Positions 9,079-17,721 of a DNA stretch of 64,000 bases are shown here, piece by piece (the first letter of the stretch is position 1; each line of letters opens with the position of its first letter). The DNA is from Rhodobacteraceae bacterium UBA6197 (lineage in GTDB: Bacteria; Pseudomonadota; Alphaproteobacteria; Rhodobacterales; Rhodobacteraceae). The stretch spans positions 502,962-566,961 of the forward strand of contig DISZ01000018.1 of NCBI GenBank assembly GCA_002422085.1, read 5' to 3'. The position numbers and the translations under genes were made by a program. The notes beneath the pieces are model-generated. The model did no database searches and was not told the DNA's origin. It was given only the letters and a program-made list of their open reading frames with translations.

Positions 9079-9683
9079 TGCCGGCTTTCGACAACGCCCA
9101 TTCGCGGATGGTGGCCTGGGCAAAGATCACCCTGCCCTTGGCCGCGCTGGCGCTGTTGTCGACGCTGTTTCTGTTTTCCGGCAAGGTCGATCCGACCGAT
9201 GCGATCCCTTATGCCACTGTCGATGTCGCCGAACTTGCGCGCGAACCCCGGCTGACCGCGCCAGAGTATGCCGGCATGACCCAGGATGGCGCCGCCCTGT
9301 CCATCACGGCGGAAACGGCGACACCTGATCCGGGCGGGCAGGGCGGCGCCTCGGCCCGCGCCATGGTCGCGCATCTGGATATGCCCGGAGGGTTGACGGC
9401 CGAACTCGCCTCGGCCGAGGGGCGGATGGACCCGGCCGGCGGGCTGATTACCTTTTCCAAGGCGGTGGTCCTGTCCACATCGACCGGCTACTCGATCAAG
9501 ACCGCGCTACTTGAGGCCGCGACCGATCATTCGGTGCTGACTGCGCCCGGCACGGTCAACGCGGCGGCGCCTTTCGGCACATTGACGGCGGGGTCGATGC
9601 GGTTTTCCTCGGACGACGGAGGGGCGACCCATGTTCTGGTTTTCAACGACGGCGTGAAGCTGATATACCTGCCCAAGGAATGA
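9078..9683 (+). CDS. lptC: LPS export protein LptC
   Basis: LptC is the single-span inner-membrane protein that passes LPS from the LptBFG transporter to periplasmic LptA. This 201-residue protein has one N-terminal membrane helix at about residues 15-34 (the LPLAALALLSTLFLF region) followed by a beta-rich periplasmic domain with a YSIKT segment near 140, as in LptC/YrbK proteins. The ATG at 9078 overlaps the kdsD stop by one base. Sequence conservation in LptC is low, so the call rests on the membrane topology and the position between kdsD and lptA-lptB. Confidence 0.87.
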   Translation: MPAFDNAHSRMVAWAKITLPLAALALLSTLFLFSGKVDPTDAIPYATVDVAELAREPRLTAPEYAGMTQDGAALSITAETATPDPGGQGGASARAMVAHLDMPGGLTAELASAEGRMDPAGGLITFSKAVVLSTSTGYSIKTALLEAATDHSVLTAPGTVNAAAPFGTLTAGSMRFSSDDGGATHVLVFNDGVKLIYLPKE

Positions 9684-9690
9684 GGACATT

Positions 9691-10197
9691 ATGCCCGCGC
9701 TGACCCGCCCCTTTTTGCTTGCCATTGCCTTGATTACACCGATTCTGGTCGCCGCGCCGCTGCCCGCGCTTGCGCAGCAGATCGCCTTTGGCGGCATCCG
9801 TGGCGACACCTCGGCCCCGGTCGAGGTGACCGCCGACAGCCTTGCCGTCAATCAGGCCGATGGCAGCGCGACCTTTACCGGCAATGTTGTGGTTGGGCAG
9901 GGCGACATGCGCCTGTCTGCCGCGACCGTGCGGGTCGAATACGGCGCCGGCGGGACCTCGAAAATCGAGCGACTTCATGCCTCTGGCGGGGTCACGCTGG
10001 TCAACGCCACCGAGGCCGCCGAGGCGCGCGAGGCGGTCTATACCATCGCCTCGGGGCAGATCGTGCTGACCGGAGATGTGCTGCTGACCCAAGGCCAGAA
10101 CGTGATGTCGGGCCAAAAGCTGACCGTTGATCTGAAGACCGGGACCGGCGCCATGGACGGGCGCGTGCGGACCATCTTGCAGCCCGGTGGCAACTGA
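9691..10197 (+). CDS. lptA: LPS transport periplasmic protein LptA (OstA-like)
   Basis: The 168-residue protein has a clear signal peptide with an ALAQ-type cleavage near residue 28 and an OstA beta-jellyroll domain from about 40 to 155. Typical repeats of this fold are present: PVEVTADSLAVNQADGSATF, GNVVVGQGDMRLSA and IVLTGDVLLTQGQNVMSG. LptA forms the periplasmic bridge for LPS. It starts 7 bases after lptC and its TGA overlaps the lptB ATG (ATGA), so the three genes form a coupled unit. Confidence 0.93.
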   Translation: MPALTRPFLLAIALITPILVAAPLPALAQQIAFGGIRGDTSAPVEVTADSLAVNQADGSATFTGNVVVGQGDMRLSAATVRVEYGAGGTSKIERLHASGGVTLVNATEAAEAREAVYTIASGQIVLTGDVLLTQGQNVMSGQKLTVDLKTGTGAMDGRVRTILQPGGN

Positions 10198-10958
10198 TGA
10201 CCGCCGAACCCTCATTGCACGTCGCCGAGCCGACCGGCGGGCTGCAGATCGAGGGCCTGCGCAAAAGCTATCGCAAACGTCTGGTCATCCGCGATGTCTC
10301 GATCCATCTGGCGCGCGGCGAGGTGGTGGCGCTGCTGGGGCCGAACGGCTCGGGCAAGACGACCTGTTTTTACAACATCGCCGGGCTGATTACCCCCGAC
10401 TCGGGCAAGGTGCTGATCGACGGGCGCGACGTGACCGCGCTGCCGATGTATCGCCGGGCGCGGCTGGGCATCGGCTATCTGCCGCAAGAGGCCTCGATCT
10501 TTCGCGGCCTGTCGGTCGAGGACAATCTCCTTGCGGTGCTGGAGATCGCGGTTTCAGACCGCCACAAGCGCCGCGAGCGGCTTGAGGAATTGCTGGGCGA
10601 TTTCTCGATCGCGCATCTGCGGCAGGCACCGGCGCTGGCGCTGTCGGGCGGCGAGCGGCGTCGGGTGGAAATCGCGCGCTGTCTGGCCGCCGACCCGAAA
10701 TATCTGCTGCTGGACGAACCCTTCGCCGGGGTCGACCCGATCGCTGTGGCCGAGATCAGGGCGCTGGTGACGCAGCTCAAATCGCGCGGAATTGGCGTGC
10801 TGATTACCGACCACAACGTCCGCGAAACGCTGGAAATCGTGGATCGTGCCTATATTTTGCACGATGGCAAAGTGTTGATGTCAGGCACCACAGATGAGGT
10901 GGTGCGCGATGAAAATGTCCGTCGCGTCTATCTGGGGCAGAGCTTTCGCATCATCTGA
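10197..10958 (+). CDS. lptB: LPS export ABC transporter ATP-binding protein
   Basis: LptB powers LPS extraction from the inner membrane with LptF and LptG, which are not in this window. The 253 residues include Walker A GPNGSGKTT (48-56), a Q-loop near YLPQEAS, the signature LSGGERRR (149-156), Walker B LLLDEPFAGVDP (170-181) and the H-loop in ITDHNVRETL, all matching the LptB subgroup. The first 15 residues before the ABC domain are a short extension. It is the last gene of the overlapping kdsD-lptC-lptA-lptB group. In many proteobacteria rpoN follows here; in this window it does not. Confidence 0.96.
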   Translation: MTAEPSLHVAEPTGGLQIEGLRKSYRKRLVIRDVSIHLARGEVVALLGPNGSGKTTCFYNIAGLITPDSGKVLIDGRDVTALPMYRRARLGIGYLPQEASIFRGLSVEDNLLAVLEIAVSDRHKRRERLEELLGDFSIAHLRQAPALALSGGERRRVEIARCLAADPKYLLLDEPFAGVDPIAVAEIRALVTQLKSRGIGVLITDHNVRETLEIVDRAYILHDGKVLMSGTTDEVVRDENVRRVYLGQSFRII

Positions 10959-11223
10959 TTTGCGGCTTGCGCGGGACCGGATCTTGACGCCCGGCTCCTG
11001 ACCCGCACACGTGCCGCAAGGAAGCCGTTGACACCCCGCCCGATCCGTTCCCAAATAAGACAAATGCGTGAACATCGACTCCTAGCAACACGTCGCCGCC
11101 GCAAGACACCCGCACCGGGCCGCTCTGCGGGCAGAGCCTGTTCCGCCACCATGCGAGATTTAACCAGGTCTTCACCCCAGCCATTCTCGATGGGGGTGAG
11201 TCCATGTTCCTGAAGGAGAAGCC
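10959..11223 (+). promoter_or_regulatory. Intergenic leader upstream of raiA, with a candidate promoter and a leader hairpin
   Basis: This 265-base gap separates lptB from raiA. TTGACA is at 11028-11033 with an A/T-rich segment CAAATAAG about 18 bases downstream, a possible but imperfect promoter. TCACCCC and GGGGTGA arms around 11171-11199 can form a short hairpin just before the raiA ribosome site (GAAGGAG). No protein-coding frame with family resemblance is visible, and rpoN, found here in many relatives, is absent. Confidence 0.4.
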
Positions 11224-11799
11224 ATGCGGTACCAGATCAGCGGAAAACAGCTCGACGTGGGTGATGCGCTACAAACCCATGTGAAATCTGAACTGGGCGA
11301 AACTGTCGAGAAATACTCGCAGCGCCCGACTGATGCCTCGGTGGTGTTTTCGCGCAATGCGCACGAATATCTGTGCGAGGCGACAGTGCATCTGTCCACC
11401 GGCCTGACTGCGGCCGCCGTCGGTCGTGCCGGCGAGGTCTATGCCGCCTTCGAATCGTGCCGCGAGAAAATGGACAAGCAGTTGCGCCGTCACAAGCGGC
11501 GCCTGAAAGACCATCATCGCGAAAGAATGGAGCCTGTTGAATTCGGTCCTGCGGGGATGTATGTGCTCGCCGCGGGGGATGATGCAGCGGATTCGGACAC
11601 TGGCGCCCTGTCGCCCGTTATCGTGGCCGAGATGGAGACGAATGTCGCCACACTTTCGGTCGGCGAAGCGGTTATGCAGATGGAGTTGCTGGGCGCGCCG
11701 CTTTTGGTGTTTCGCAACGAAAAGCATGGCGGTGTGAATGTTGTCCACCGCCGCGATGATGGTAACGTGGGCTGGATTGACCCGCGTAACAGCAAATAG
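11224..11799 (+). CDS. raiA: Ribosome hibernation factor, long form (HPF/RaiA)
   Basis: Long HPF dimerises 70S ribosomes into inactive 100S particles in stationary phase. The 191-residue protein has the N-terminal S30AE domain (about 1-105) and, after a variable linker, the C-terminal dimerisation domain (about 135-191, containing MELLGAPLLVFRNEK and VVHRRDDGNVGWIDP). A GAAGGAG ribosome site lies 5 bases before the ATG. Proximity to ptsN matches the usual rpoN-hpf-ptsN order, here without rpoN. The symbol hpf is equally valid. Confidence 0.94.
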   Translation: MRYQISGKQLDVGDALQTHVKSELGETVEKYSQRPTDASVVFSRNAHEYLCEATVHLSTGLTAAAVGRAGEVYAAFESCREKMDKQLRRHKRRLKDHHRERMEPVEFGPAGMYVLAAGDDAADSDTGALSPVIVAEMETNVATLSVGEAVMQMELLGAPLLVFRNEKHGGVNVVHRRDDGNVGWIDPRNSK

Positions 11800-11832
11800 G
11801 CACCCGGCAACGGGCGCGGAAAAGTAAGGCGA

Positions 11833-12297
11833 ATGAACCTTTCGAACCTGCTAAAGCCGAGCGCCGTCAAGGCGTTGGCCCATGTCACAAGCAAAAAGCG
11901 TCTGTTTCAGGACCTCGGTGAAATTGCGCATTCAGCCTACGGGCTGAATGCCGCCCAGACGGTTGATGCGCTTCAGGAACGTGAAAGCCTGGGGCCAACT
12001 GGTGTTGGTCACGGTGTGGCCTTGCCACATGCGCGACTGCATGGGCTGACCGAGGTCGTGGCGGTGTTCCTGCGGCTGGAAAGGCCGCTCGATTTTGATG
12101 CGGTGGACCGGCAGCCGGTCGATCTGGTGTTTGCGCTGTTTGCACCCAAGGATTCGGGCGTTGACCATCTCAAGGCGCTGGCGCTGGTATCGCGCACGAT
12201 GCGCAACCCCGAGGTTTGTGCCAAGCTGCGCGCCAATGTGGACCCGGCGGCGCTGCATGCCGTGCTGACCGAGGCGCAGGGGGTTCAGGCGGCCTGA
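11833..12297 (+). CDS. ptsN: Nitrogen phosphotransferase system EIIA component
   Basis: PtsN (EIIA-Ntr) receives phosphate from the PTS-Ntr relay and regulates potassium, nitrogen and stress responses through protein contacts. The 154-residue protein has the PTS EIIA type 2 fold; the phosphorylated histidine is expected at H66 in GVALPHARL, with H60 nearby in GVGHG. It lies 33 bases after raiA on the same strand. PtsI-Ntr and NPr are not in the window. It ends convergently with the sulfotransferase gene. Confidence 0.94.
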   Translation: MNLSNLLKPSAVKALAHVTSKKRLFQDLGEIAHSAYGLNAAQTVDALQERESLGPTGVGHGVALPHARLHGLTEVVAVFLRLERPLDFDAVDRQPVDLVFALFAPKDSGVDHLKALALVSRTMRNPEVCAKLRANVDPAALHAVLTEAQGVQAA

Positions 12298-12318
12298 CCG
12301 CCGCCGACCAGCCCCGGC

Positions 12319-13725
12319 TCAGGGGCGCCATTCCTGATAACCAAAATTGACATAGTCGCGCGTATAGGCGTCGTGCGCGGCGGCCTCGAGCGCCGCGTCA
12401 TGCACCGCCGCCAGCGCAAAGGGCACGCCGGTTTCGGCCTGCGGGATGAACTGCGGCGCGGCAATGCCCGCAGTCTGCGCCAGATACGCCAGATCGGCGG
12501 CAATATCGTTGTCGCGGATAATCAGATCAGGCGGCGCGAACTGGGCAAAGCCCTGCACGAGTATCGTCTGGCTTGCCCAGATCGGGTCCACGCGCAGGCT
12601 GGTCTGGCCATTCAGGTTCGGTTTGAGAAACTTCAGAAACGCCAACAGCGCGGCGCGGTAGTCGTCCACATCCATCGTCGCGATCTTTGGGTCAGGCGGG
12701 ATCGGCAGCTTGTAATGCTTGCGCAGCAGGTCGCGCGTTTCGGCCTGACCGGGGCGGTCAAGCACCGTGGCAAAGGCCAGATGCGCGCGCGCCAAGGGGT
12801 GGCGCACGACCGTAAAGCTGCGATGACCGGGGCGGGCGCGTTTCCATTGGCGCAGGGTCTTTTGCGTAAAACTCTCTTCCAGCCCGCCACTGCCCAGCTT
12901 CGCCAGCCAGTCGCGCAGGGCGCTGTCCTGACCCGGCCGGATCGGCATATACAAAAGCCCGGCGCCCTTGGCCGCGACAAAGCCCGGCACACCGGGGCCG
13001 CGGCGCGGTTCAAAATTCGGAGTGCGCGACAGGTTGAATCGATCCAGCCGGGCCAAAGACGCCGTCATGCCGGCAAAATTGGCAACCTTTTCGCCAAGCT
13101 CTTCGGGGTTTTGCGGGACCATGCCGTCGGGCAGGGCGGCAAGCGTGGCATCGACCCCCAGAAAGCGCGCCAGACCATTCAGCACCGCAAGGTCGCGGGT
13201 GTCTTCGTAATCGATGTAAAAGGCGGTCTGGCCGCTGGTCTGAAGCGCGTGCATCAGCGCCACCTGAAACGCTTGCAGATTGTTCAAATGGGCTTCGAAT
13301 TCATCGGCGTCAAAGCTGGCACGGGCCTGTTTGCGGTGCTTGGCGTCGCCCAGTTTCCACTGGCCGGTGGCGCGGGCGATCTTCAGGCTGACATAGCTTT
13401 CGATCGGGTTCCGGGTCAGGATGATCTTGGCGCAGCGCCGGTCGTTCAGCAGAGTCTCCAGCACGCGGGGGTCGTGATCGTGGAAATAGCGAAACCCGTT
13501 CAGGCCCTCGGCCGCGCCGATCCTTTGCAAGAGCGCCGACGGGTCGGCATCGCGCGCCGCCATCGAGACGCCCAACAGCTCGGTGCGGTTTGGATAGCCA
13601 ATCAGCACAGGGTTGAAGGCCTCACCATGGCAGGCCACACCGGGCAGCGCATTCAGGCTGGCCTCCAGCAGGTTCGAGCCGGTGCGCATCTCGGCGAATA
13701 TCACAAAACTGTCGAAGTGGCTCAT
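12319..13725 (-). CDS. Double sulfotransferase-like protein (NodH/Stf0-related)
   Basis: The 468-residue protein appears to hold two sulfotransferase-like units. The N-terminal half (about 1-230) has a 5'-phosphosulfate loop, EMRTGSNLLEASL (12-24), and a 3'-phosphate motif, LTRNPIESYVSLKIA (103-117), as in Stf0 and NodH enzymes that use PAPS to sulfate sugars. The C-terminal half (about 245-468) has a second 3'-phosphate-like motif, FTVVRHPLARAHLAF (304-318), but no obvious phosphosulfate loop, so it may be inactive or act as a binding domain. It is the last gene of the galU-galE-glycosyltransferase operon. With cysQ nearby, a role in sulfating an exported glycan is likely, but the acceptor is unknown. 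Confidence 0.75.
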   Translation of the reverse strand: MSHFDSFVIFAEMRTGSNLLEASLNALPGVACHGEAFNPVLIGYPNRTELLGVSMAARDADPSALLQRIGAAEGLNGFRYFHDHDPRVLETLLNDRRCAKIILTRNPIESYVSLKIARATGQWKLGDAKHRKQARASFDADEFEAHLNNLQAFQVALMHALQTSGQTAFYIDYEDTRDLAVLNGLARFLGVDATLAALPDGMVPQNPEELGEKVANFAGMTASLARLDRFNLSRTPNFEPRRGPGVPGFVAAKGAGLLYMPIRPGQDSALRDWLAKLGSGGLEESFTQKTLRQWKRARPGHRSFTVVRHPLARAHLAFATVLDRPGQAETRDLLRKHYKLPIPPDPKIATMDVDDYRAALLAFLKFLKPNLNGQTSLRVDPIWASQTILVQGFAQFAPPDLIIRDNDIAADLAYLAQTAGIAAPQFIPQAETGVPFALAAVHDAALEAAAHDAYTRDYVNFGYQEWRP

Positions 13726-13729
13726 CGGG

Positions 13730-15427
13730 TCACTTCACCAGATATGGGCGCCCGCGGCGCGAAGAATTGGGGCGCGGATCATCGCCCACCGGGAAATCGC
13801 CCATCAGGCGCGGCAGCATCCCCTGATTCTTGAGGTTTTGCAGAAACTGGCCAAAGCCGGTCAGGTCAACCATGCGCGGTGCCTCGGCCAGACGGCGGGT
13901 GGCGCGGGGGCTGATCTCGTCGATGATGGTTTGCAGGGGTTCCATCGGGTTTTCGATGAAATCGGCCATTGTCCAGATCCGCACCCGCGCCTTGACATAC
14001 ATCGAGCGCAGGATCGCAAGATGATCGGTTTCGATCTGCTGAAGCCGTGCGGCCTCGCGCCGAAGGATTGAAAAATTCTGAGTCGAGCGAAACAGCGGCA
14101 CCGCCCAAGCCCCCGAAATCACCGAAATCTGGGCATTCGGGTCGGTGGCGGTAAACCAGTTGATCGCCTGAGTGTCGCGCGGGCTGAACATGAAGCATTG
14201 CCGCTCGCCCCGGCTATTCCAGATCAGGCTGGTCAGAAACGCACGCGGATTGTAGTCGCGTAGCGCGGCGCTGTCGGACAGGCAGCCCGAAAACACCGTC
14301 TCGCCGCCCGAAAACTCGGTGCGCATGGGGCCGAACAGATGACCGTGCACCCGCGCGCCCACATATTTCGCCAGCCAGCCGTCAAAATTCTCAAACAGGT
14401 CGGAAAACCCCTGAAAAATCGAATAGGGTGCCGATGTCTTGCCGTTTTCGCGGTCTTGCAACGGATAGCGGCTTTGCATGAAAAGCCCCGGACGGCCTTT
14501 GAGGCGGCGTTCGACCGCCTTCGAGAACAGCCGGTCGATCTTGGTGGGGTTGGGTTCCGATTGCGTTTCACCTTCGCTGCGCGGCGCCAGGAACGCTTGG
14601 TAAAGCCGGTTCGCCTGCGGCCAGATCTTGCGCGCGACAAAACAGTCCGACCGGCGCAGAAGCTGTAGATGGTCATCGTAGAAAATATGCGGCTTGCCCT
14701 GAAAATCGAATTTCGAGAGCGTCAGCGACCGGCTTTCGATGCTGGTCGCGTAAAGCCGCGCCAAGGTCTGAAAATAGCTTTCATCGGGGATCCAGACCCG
14801 GCGGAAGTATTTGTCATAGCCGGCGCGGTCGGGGTCTTGCAAGATCGCCGACAGGGTCTGGCGCGTCAGACACCACCACTGGCTGCCCAGATGCGGCACC
14901 AGCCCGTCGGGGATCTTGCGTTTCAGGCCAAGCCGGCGTTGCAGCGCCACATAGCGGTCAAACATCCCCCGTTGCCGTTTCCAGGAAAACGGAAAGCGCA
15001 GGGTGAACCGCTCGAAGTCCATACCGCCAACCGTCCAGGTGACGTCGGCGGTGGTCACGCTTTCGATGAAGTCGGTGTAGGGGCGCGCGTCGAGATAGTC
15101 GACCAGCTCTTTGACCGGACGCAGCGGCAGGCACGACCCCGAGGCCAGAAACACATGCCGCACACTTGCGTGCTGCTCCAGCATCTGTTCGCTGGCCACC
15201 TGCGCCGCCTCGACCAACGAAAAGGTGCCCCATTCGCATTTGAAGCGGCGTGAAAAGCTGACGTTCTCCAGATCGGCAAGCGCGCGGTTCATCGCGGTAT
15301 AGTCGTGCTGGCCGACACGTCTATCGACATGAATGACCACGGGTGCGCCGCTTTTGGCCCAATGGCGCGCAACTTGCGCGGCGCGGTCCAGCGCGGTGTG
15401 ACACATCATGATGAAGCCGACAGTCAT
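13730..15427 (-). CDS. Core-2/I-branching type glycosyltransferase (GT14) with an extra C-terminal domain
   Basis: The first 270 or so of 565 residues match the Core-2/I-branching beta-1,6-N-acetylglucosaminyltransferase family: an N-terminal GFIMMCHT strand, VVIHVDRR (31-38), FLASGSCLPLRP (93-104, the family SGxxxPL site), GSQWWCLT (181-188) and WIPDESYFQTL (212-222). Residues from about 285 to the end form a separate domain that I cannot assign; it contains conserved-looking tryptophans and a LFGPMRTEFSGGE segment. The start overlaps the upstream glycosyltransferase stop by 4 bases. It lies 4 bases before the sulfotransferase gene, so the two may act on the same glycan. Confidence 0.78.
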   Translation of the reverse strand: MTVGFIMMCHTALDRAAQVARHWAKSGAPVVIHVDRRVGQHDYTAMNRALADLENVSFSRRFKCEWGTFSLVEAAQVASEQMLEQHASVRHVFLASGSCLPLRPVKELVDYLDARPYTDFIESVTTADVTWTVGGMDFERFTLRFPFSWKRQRGMFDRYVALQRRLGLKRKIPDGLVPHLGSQWWCLTRQTLSAILQDPDRAGYDKYFRRVWIPDESYFQTLARLYATSIESRSLTLSKFDFQGKPHIFYDDHLQLLRRSDCFVARKIWPQANRLYQAFLAPRSEGETQSEPNPTKIDRLFSKAVERRLKGRPGLFMQSRYPLQDRENGKTSAPYSIFQGFSDLFENFDGWLAKYVGARVHGHLFGPMRTEFSGGETVFSGCLSDSAALRDYNPRAFLTSLIWNSRGERQCFMFSPRDTQAINWFTATDPNAQISVISGAWAVPLFRSTQNFSILRREAARLQQIETDHLAILRSMYVKARVRIWTMADFIENPMEPLQTIIDEISPRATRRLAEAPRMVDLTGFGQFLQNLKNQGMLPRLMGDFPVGDDPRPNSSRRGRPYLVK

Positions 15428-16449
15428 GCCCAGTTGCCCTTTGACATCAGCCCGAGGATCTCGAGCTGGCGCCAGTTAATGTATTTCTCGGACCATTTGC
15501 ACCATAGGTCCGGCTCCGAGGACAGGGCATCCGAATAGGCCTTGTATTCGCGCGACTCGGCAAAATGCTGCTGACGCTGCAATTCCTCTTCGACCTTGGC
15601 GGTCAGGGGGGACAGGAATTTGGCATGCAGCAGGCAACCGCTGGACTTTTCGCCGCCCAGTTCGTCATAGGTCATGTTCAGCGACCGTGGCAACATCATG
15701 TGGGTCGAGCTGATATAGGCATAGCTGCGGTGCCATTTCACCAGCGGGATCTTGTTCAACGACGGGGCGTCGCGCGGGTTGTCGGCAAAGAAGGTGCGCG
15801 CGCGCGGGCCGCCCTGTATCCACAGGTTCTGGAACTGCTTGTTCTTCGAGATGGTATAGTTGCCACTGTCAAACCAGCAGGCAATGTCGAAGGGATTTTG
15901 CCCCTCGGTGTAGGGCACCGCGTCGATCGGCCCCTTGGGATACATATCCAGCAGCATCGCCGGAAAGGACTGGATTTCGTAGGTATCAAGCCAGTCGGTC
16001 AGCGCCCGGATCGGGCGGGTATCGCAAAACGGATAGACGAAGAATTCGTCGGGATCGACTGTCAGGGTCCAATGGCCATGGCCGTGGCGCAGCAAAAGCC
16101 AGTTGATCCAATCCATCCCGAAGCGCGACTTCTTGTAGCTGGCCTGGGTGCCCCAGAGCGAGACGTCCTTTTGGTCGCAAAGATATTCGAGGCCGCCATC
16201 GTCCGAGCCGTTGTCGACGATCAGAAAATGCCGGATCCCGAGATTGCGGTAGTAGCGCAGGAAATAGGGCAGGCGGACGCGTTCGTTGCGCAGCGTGGCA
16301 AAAAGCAGGACATCGCCGGGCTTGATCTGGTCGGTACGGTTCGCAACAACCTTCAACTCGCGGCGTTTGCGAAACGCGCGGGCGAGGTAGCGCTTGCGTT
16401 TCAAACGCAGGCGGTATGACTTCCAGATGCGCAATCCGACCCTTCCCAA
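15424..16449 (-). CDS. Glycosyltransferase family 2-like protein
   Basis: This 341-residue protein resembles the Glyco_tranf_2_4/GT92-like group. It has ATLRNERVRLPYFLRYYRN (51-69), a nucleotide-sugar-binding VDNGSDDGG (78-86) and a metal-binding VDPDEFF (131-137). A further WHRSYAYISSTHMMLP region near 240 is typical of this group. The N-terminus is strongly basic (residues 8-40), as in proteins lying at the membrane surface. It overlaps the GT14 gene by 4 bases and sits in the galU-to-sulfotransferase operon. The donor and acceptor sugars cannot be read from the sequence. Confidence 0.82.
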   Translation of the reverse strand: MGRVGLRIWKSYRLRLKRKRYLARAFRKRRELKVVANRTDQIKPGDVLLFATLRNERVRLPYFLRYYRNLGIRHFLIVDNGSDDGGLEYLCDQKDVSLWGTQASYKKSRFGMDWINWLLLRHGHGHWTLTVDPDEFFVYPFCDTRPIRALTDWLDTYEIQSFPAMLLDMYPKGPIDAVPYTEGQNPFDIACWFDSGNYTISKNKQFQNLWIQGGPRARTFFADNPRDAPSLNKIPLVKWHRSYAYISSTHMMLPRSLNMTYDELGGEKSSGCLLHAKFLSPLTAKVEEELQRQQHFAESREYKAYSDALSSEPDLWCKWSEKYINWRQLEILGLMSKGNWA

Positions 16450-16482
16450 CGGCTGCAGCCTTGGCGGCCAAAGCTGCTTTTG

Positions 16483-17721
16483 TCACATCTCCTTTAAGAC
16501 GAGATTGAAATGCTCTGTCCACGACGGAATGACAATGGCGGTGGTTTTTGTGGCAAGCGCGACCTGCGCGTCTCGGTCTTGCGCGGTCAGTTGCAGGATT
16601 TTTTCGGCCCAAGAGGAACTTGCGTCAGCCGCCACATAGGTGGCGTGATCGCCCAGCCGTTCGCGCACGGCGGCAAGCGGGGTGGCTACGATGGGGGTTC
16701 CAAGGCTGGCCGCCTCGGTCAGGGGCAAGCAAAAACCCTCGGCGAAGGAGGGCATCAGCAGCGCCTGCGCGTGTTCCAGCAGGGCCGCGACGGCGCCATC
16801 CGAAAGGCCCGCCAGTTCATGCACCACCCGGCCCATATAGGGGGCGCTGTCTAGCCGCTGAAAGGTGGCGTGATTGTTCCAGCCGCGCCGCCCCAGAATG
16901 AACAGGCGCGGGGCCTGCGTTTCGGGGATCTGCCGCAGGATTTGTTCCCAGCTGTCCAGCAGAAGCGCATGGTTCTTGCGCGGCTCGATGGTGCCCAGCG
17001 TGACGAAATAGGGGGCCGACAGATCCAGCCCCGGTGGCAGCGCAGAGCGGTCGGGGCGCGGCCGATCGGTGCCAAGGGGTGCCACGAGGCAGGCCGGCAG
17101 CGGGCCGGAACCGGCGTGGCGGGCGACATCGGCGGCGGTGGCGTGTGAATTGCAGATCACCAGATCCGCGTGGCGCAGCGCCGCCGCCAGCCGGTCGGCA
17201 AAGCGCGCAGGTTCCTCGGCCCGTGCGAACTGCGGGAAATCCAGCGGGATGGTGTCGTGAATCATCACCGCGATGCGCAACCCCGGCACGCGCCGCAGCC
17301 GCGCCAGTGTTTTTGGCTGAAGCGTGGTCTGGCCGACGTTGAGATAGGTGCTGCCTCGCGGCAGGTGCCGGGTCACCATGGCGGCCAGCCGGGTGTGGGG
17401 CGCGCGGGCCACGGCCTGTGGCCGCAGCGCCGCCTCAAGCCGGGCGCGGGGGGTGTGGCGCCGGCGCAGCCGGTCTGGCCAGCCCGCAGAGGGCAGGGTT
17501 TCGGGGTTGCTCAGCCCAAGGCGCAGCGTGGTCGCCGCCGCAGCCGGCAACAACAAGAACCCATAGCTCGTGCGGCACAGCAGAAACAGCGGCTCTGGCG
17601 CGCGTTCCAGTGCGCTCAGATAGGCCATCTCGACCCGATCGACCCCGGTCAGCGGCCCCAAACCCGCGCGCGACACCAGCCGCGTTATATCCAGCAGTCT
17701 TGCGGTCGGGCTAGCGTTCAT
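16483..17721 (-). CDS. Glycosyltransferase family 4 (group 1) protein
   Basis: The 412-residue protein has the GT-B fold of group 1 transferases. The C-terminal donor-binding half carries LGTIEPRKNH (242-251), FILGRRGW (274-281) and the EX7E motif in SFAEGFCLPLTEA (E328, E336). The N-terminal half holds IHDTIPLDFP (154-163), often seen in mannosyl- or rhamnosyl-transferases of polysaccharide loci. It overlaps galE by 11 bases, so its expression is coupled to UDP-sugar supply. The specific sugar is unknown. Confidence 0.88.
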   Translation of the reverse strand: MNASPTARLLDITRLVSRAGLGPLTGVDRVEMAYLSALERAPEPLFLLCRTSYGFLLLPAAAATTLRLGLSNPETLPSAGWPDRLRRRHTPRARLEAALRPQAVARAPHTRLAAMVTRHLPRGSTYLNVGQTTLQPKTLARLRRVPGLRIAVMIHDTIPLDFPQFARAEEPARFADRLAAALRHADLVICNSHATAADVARHAGSGPLPACLVAPLGTDRPRPDRSALPPGLDLSAPYFVTLGTIEPRKNHALLLDSWEQILRQIPETQAPRLFILGRRGWNNHATFQRLDSAPYMGRVVHELAGLSDGAVAALLEHAQALLMPSFAEGFCLPLTEAASLGTPIVATPLAAVRERLGDHATYVAADASSSWAEKILQLTAQDRDAQVALATKTTAIVIPSWTEHFNLVLKEM

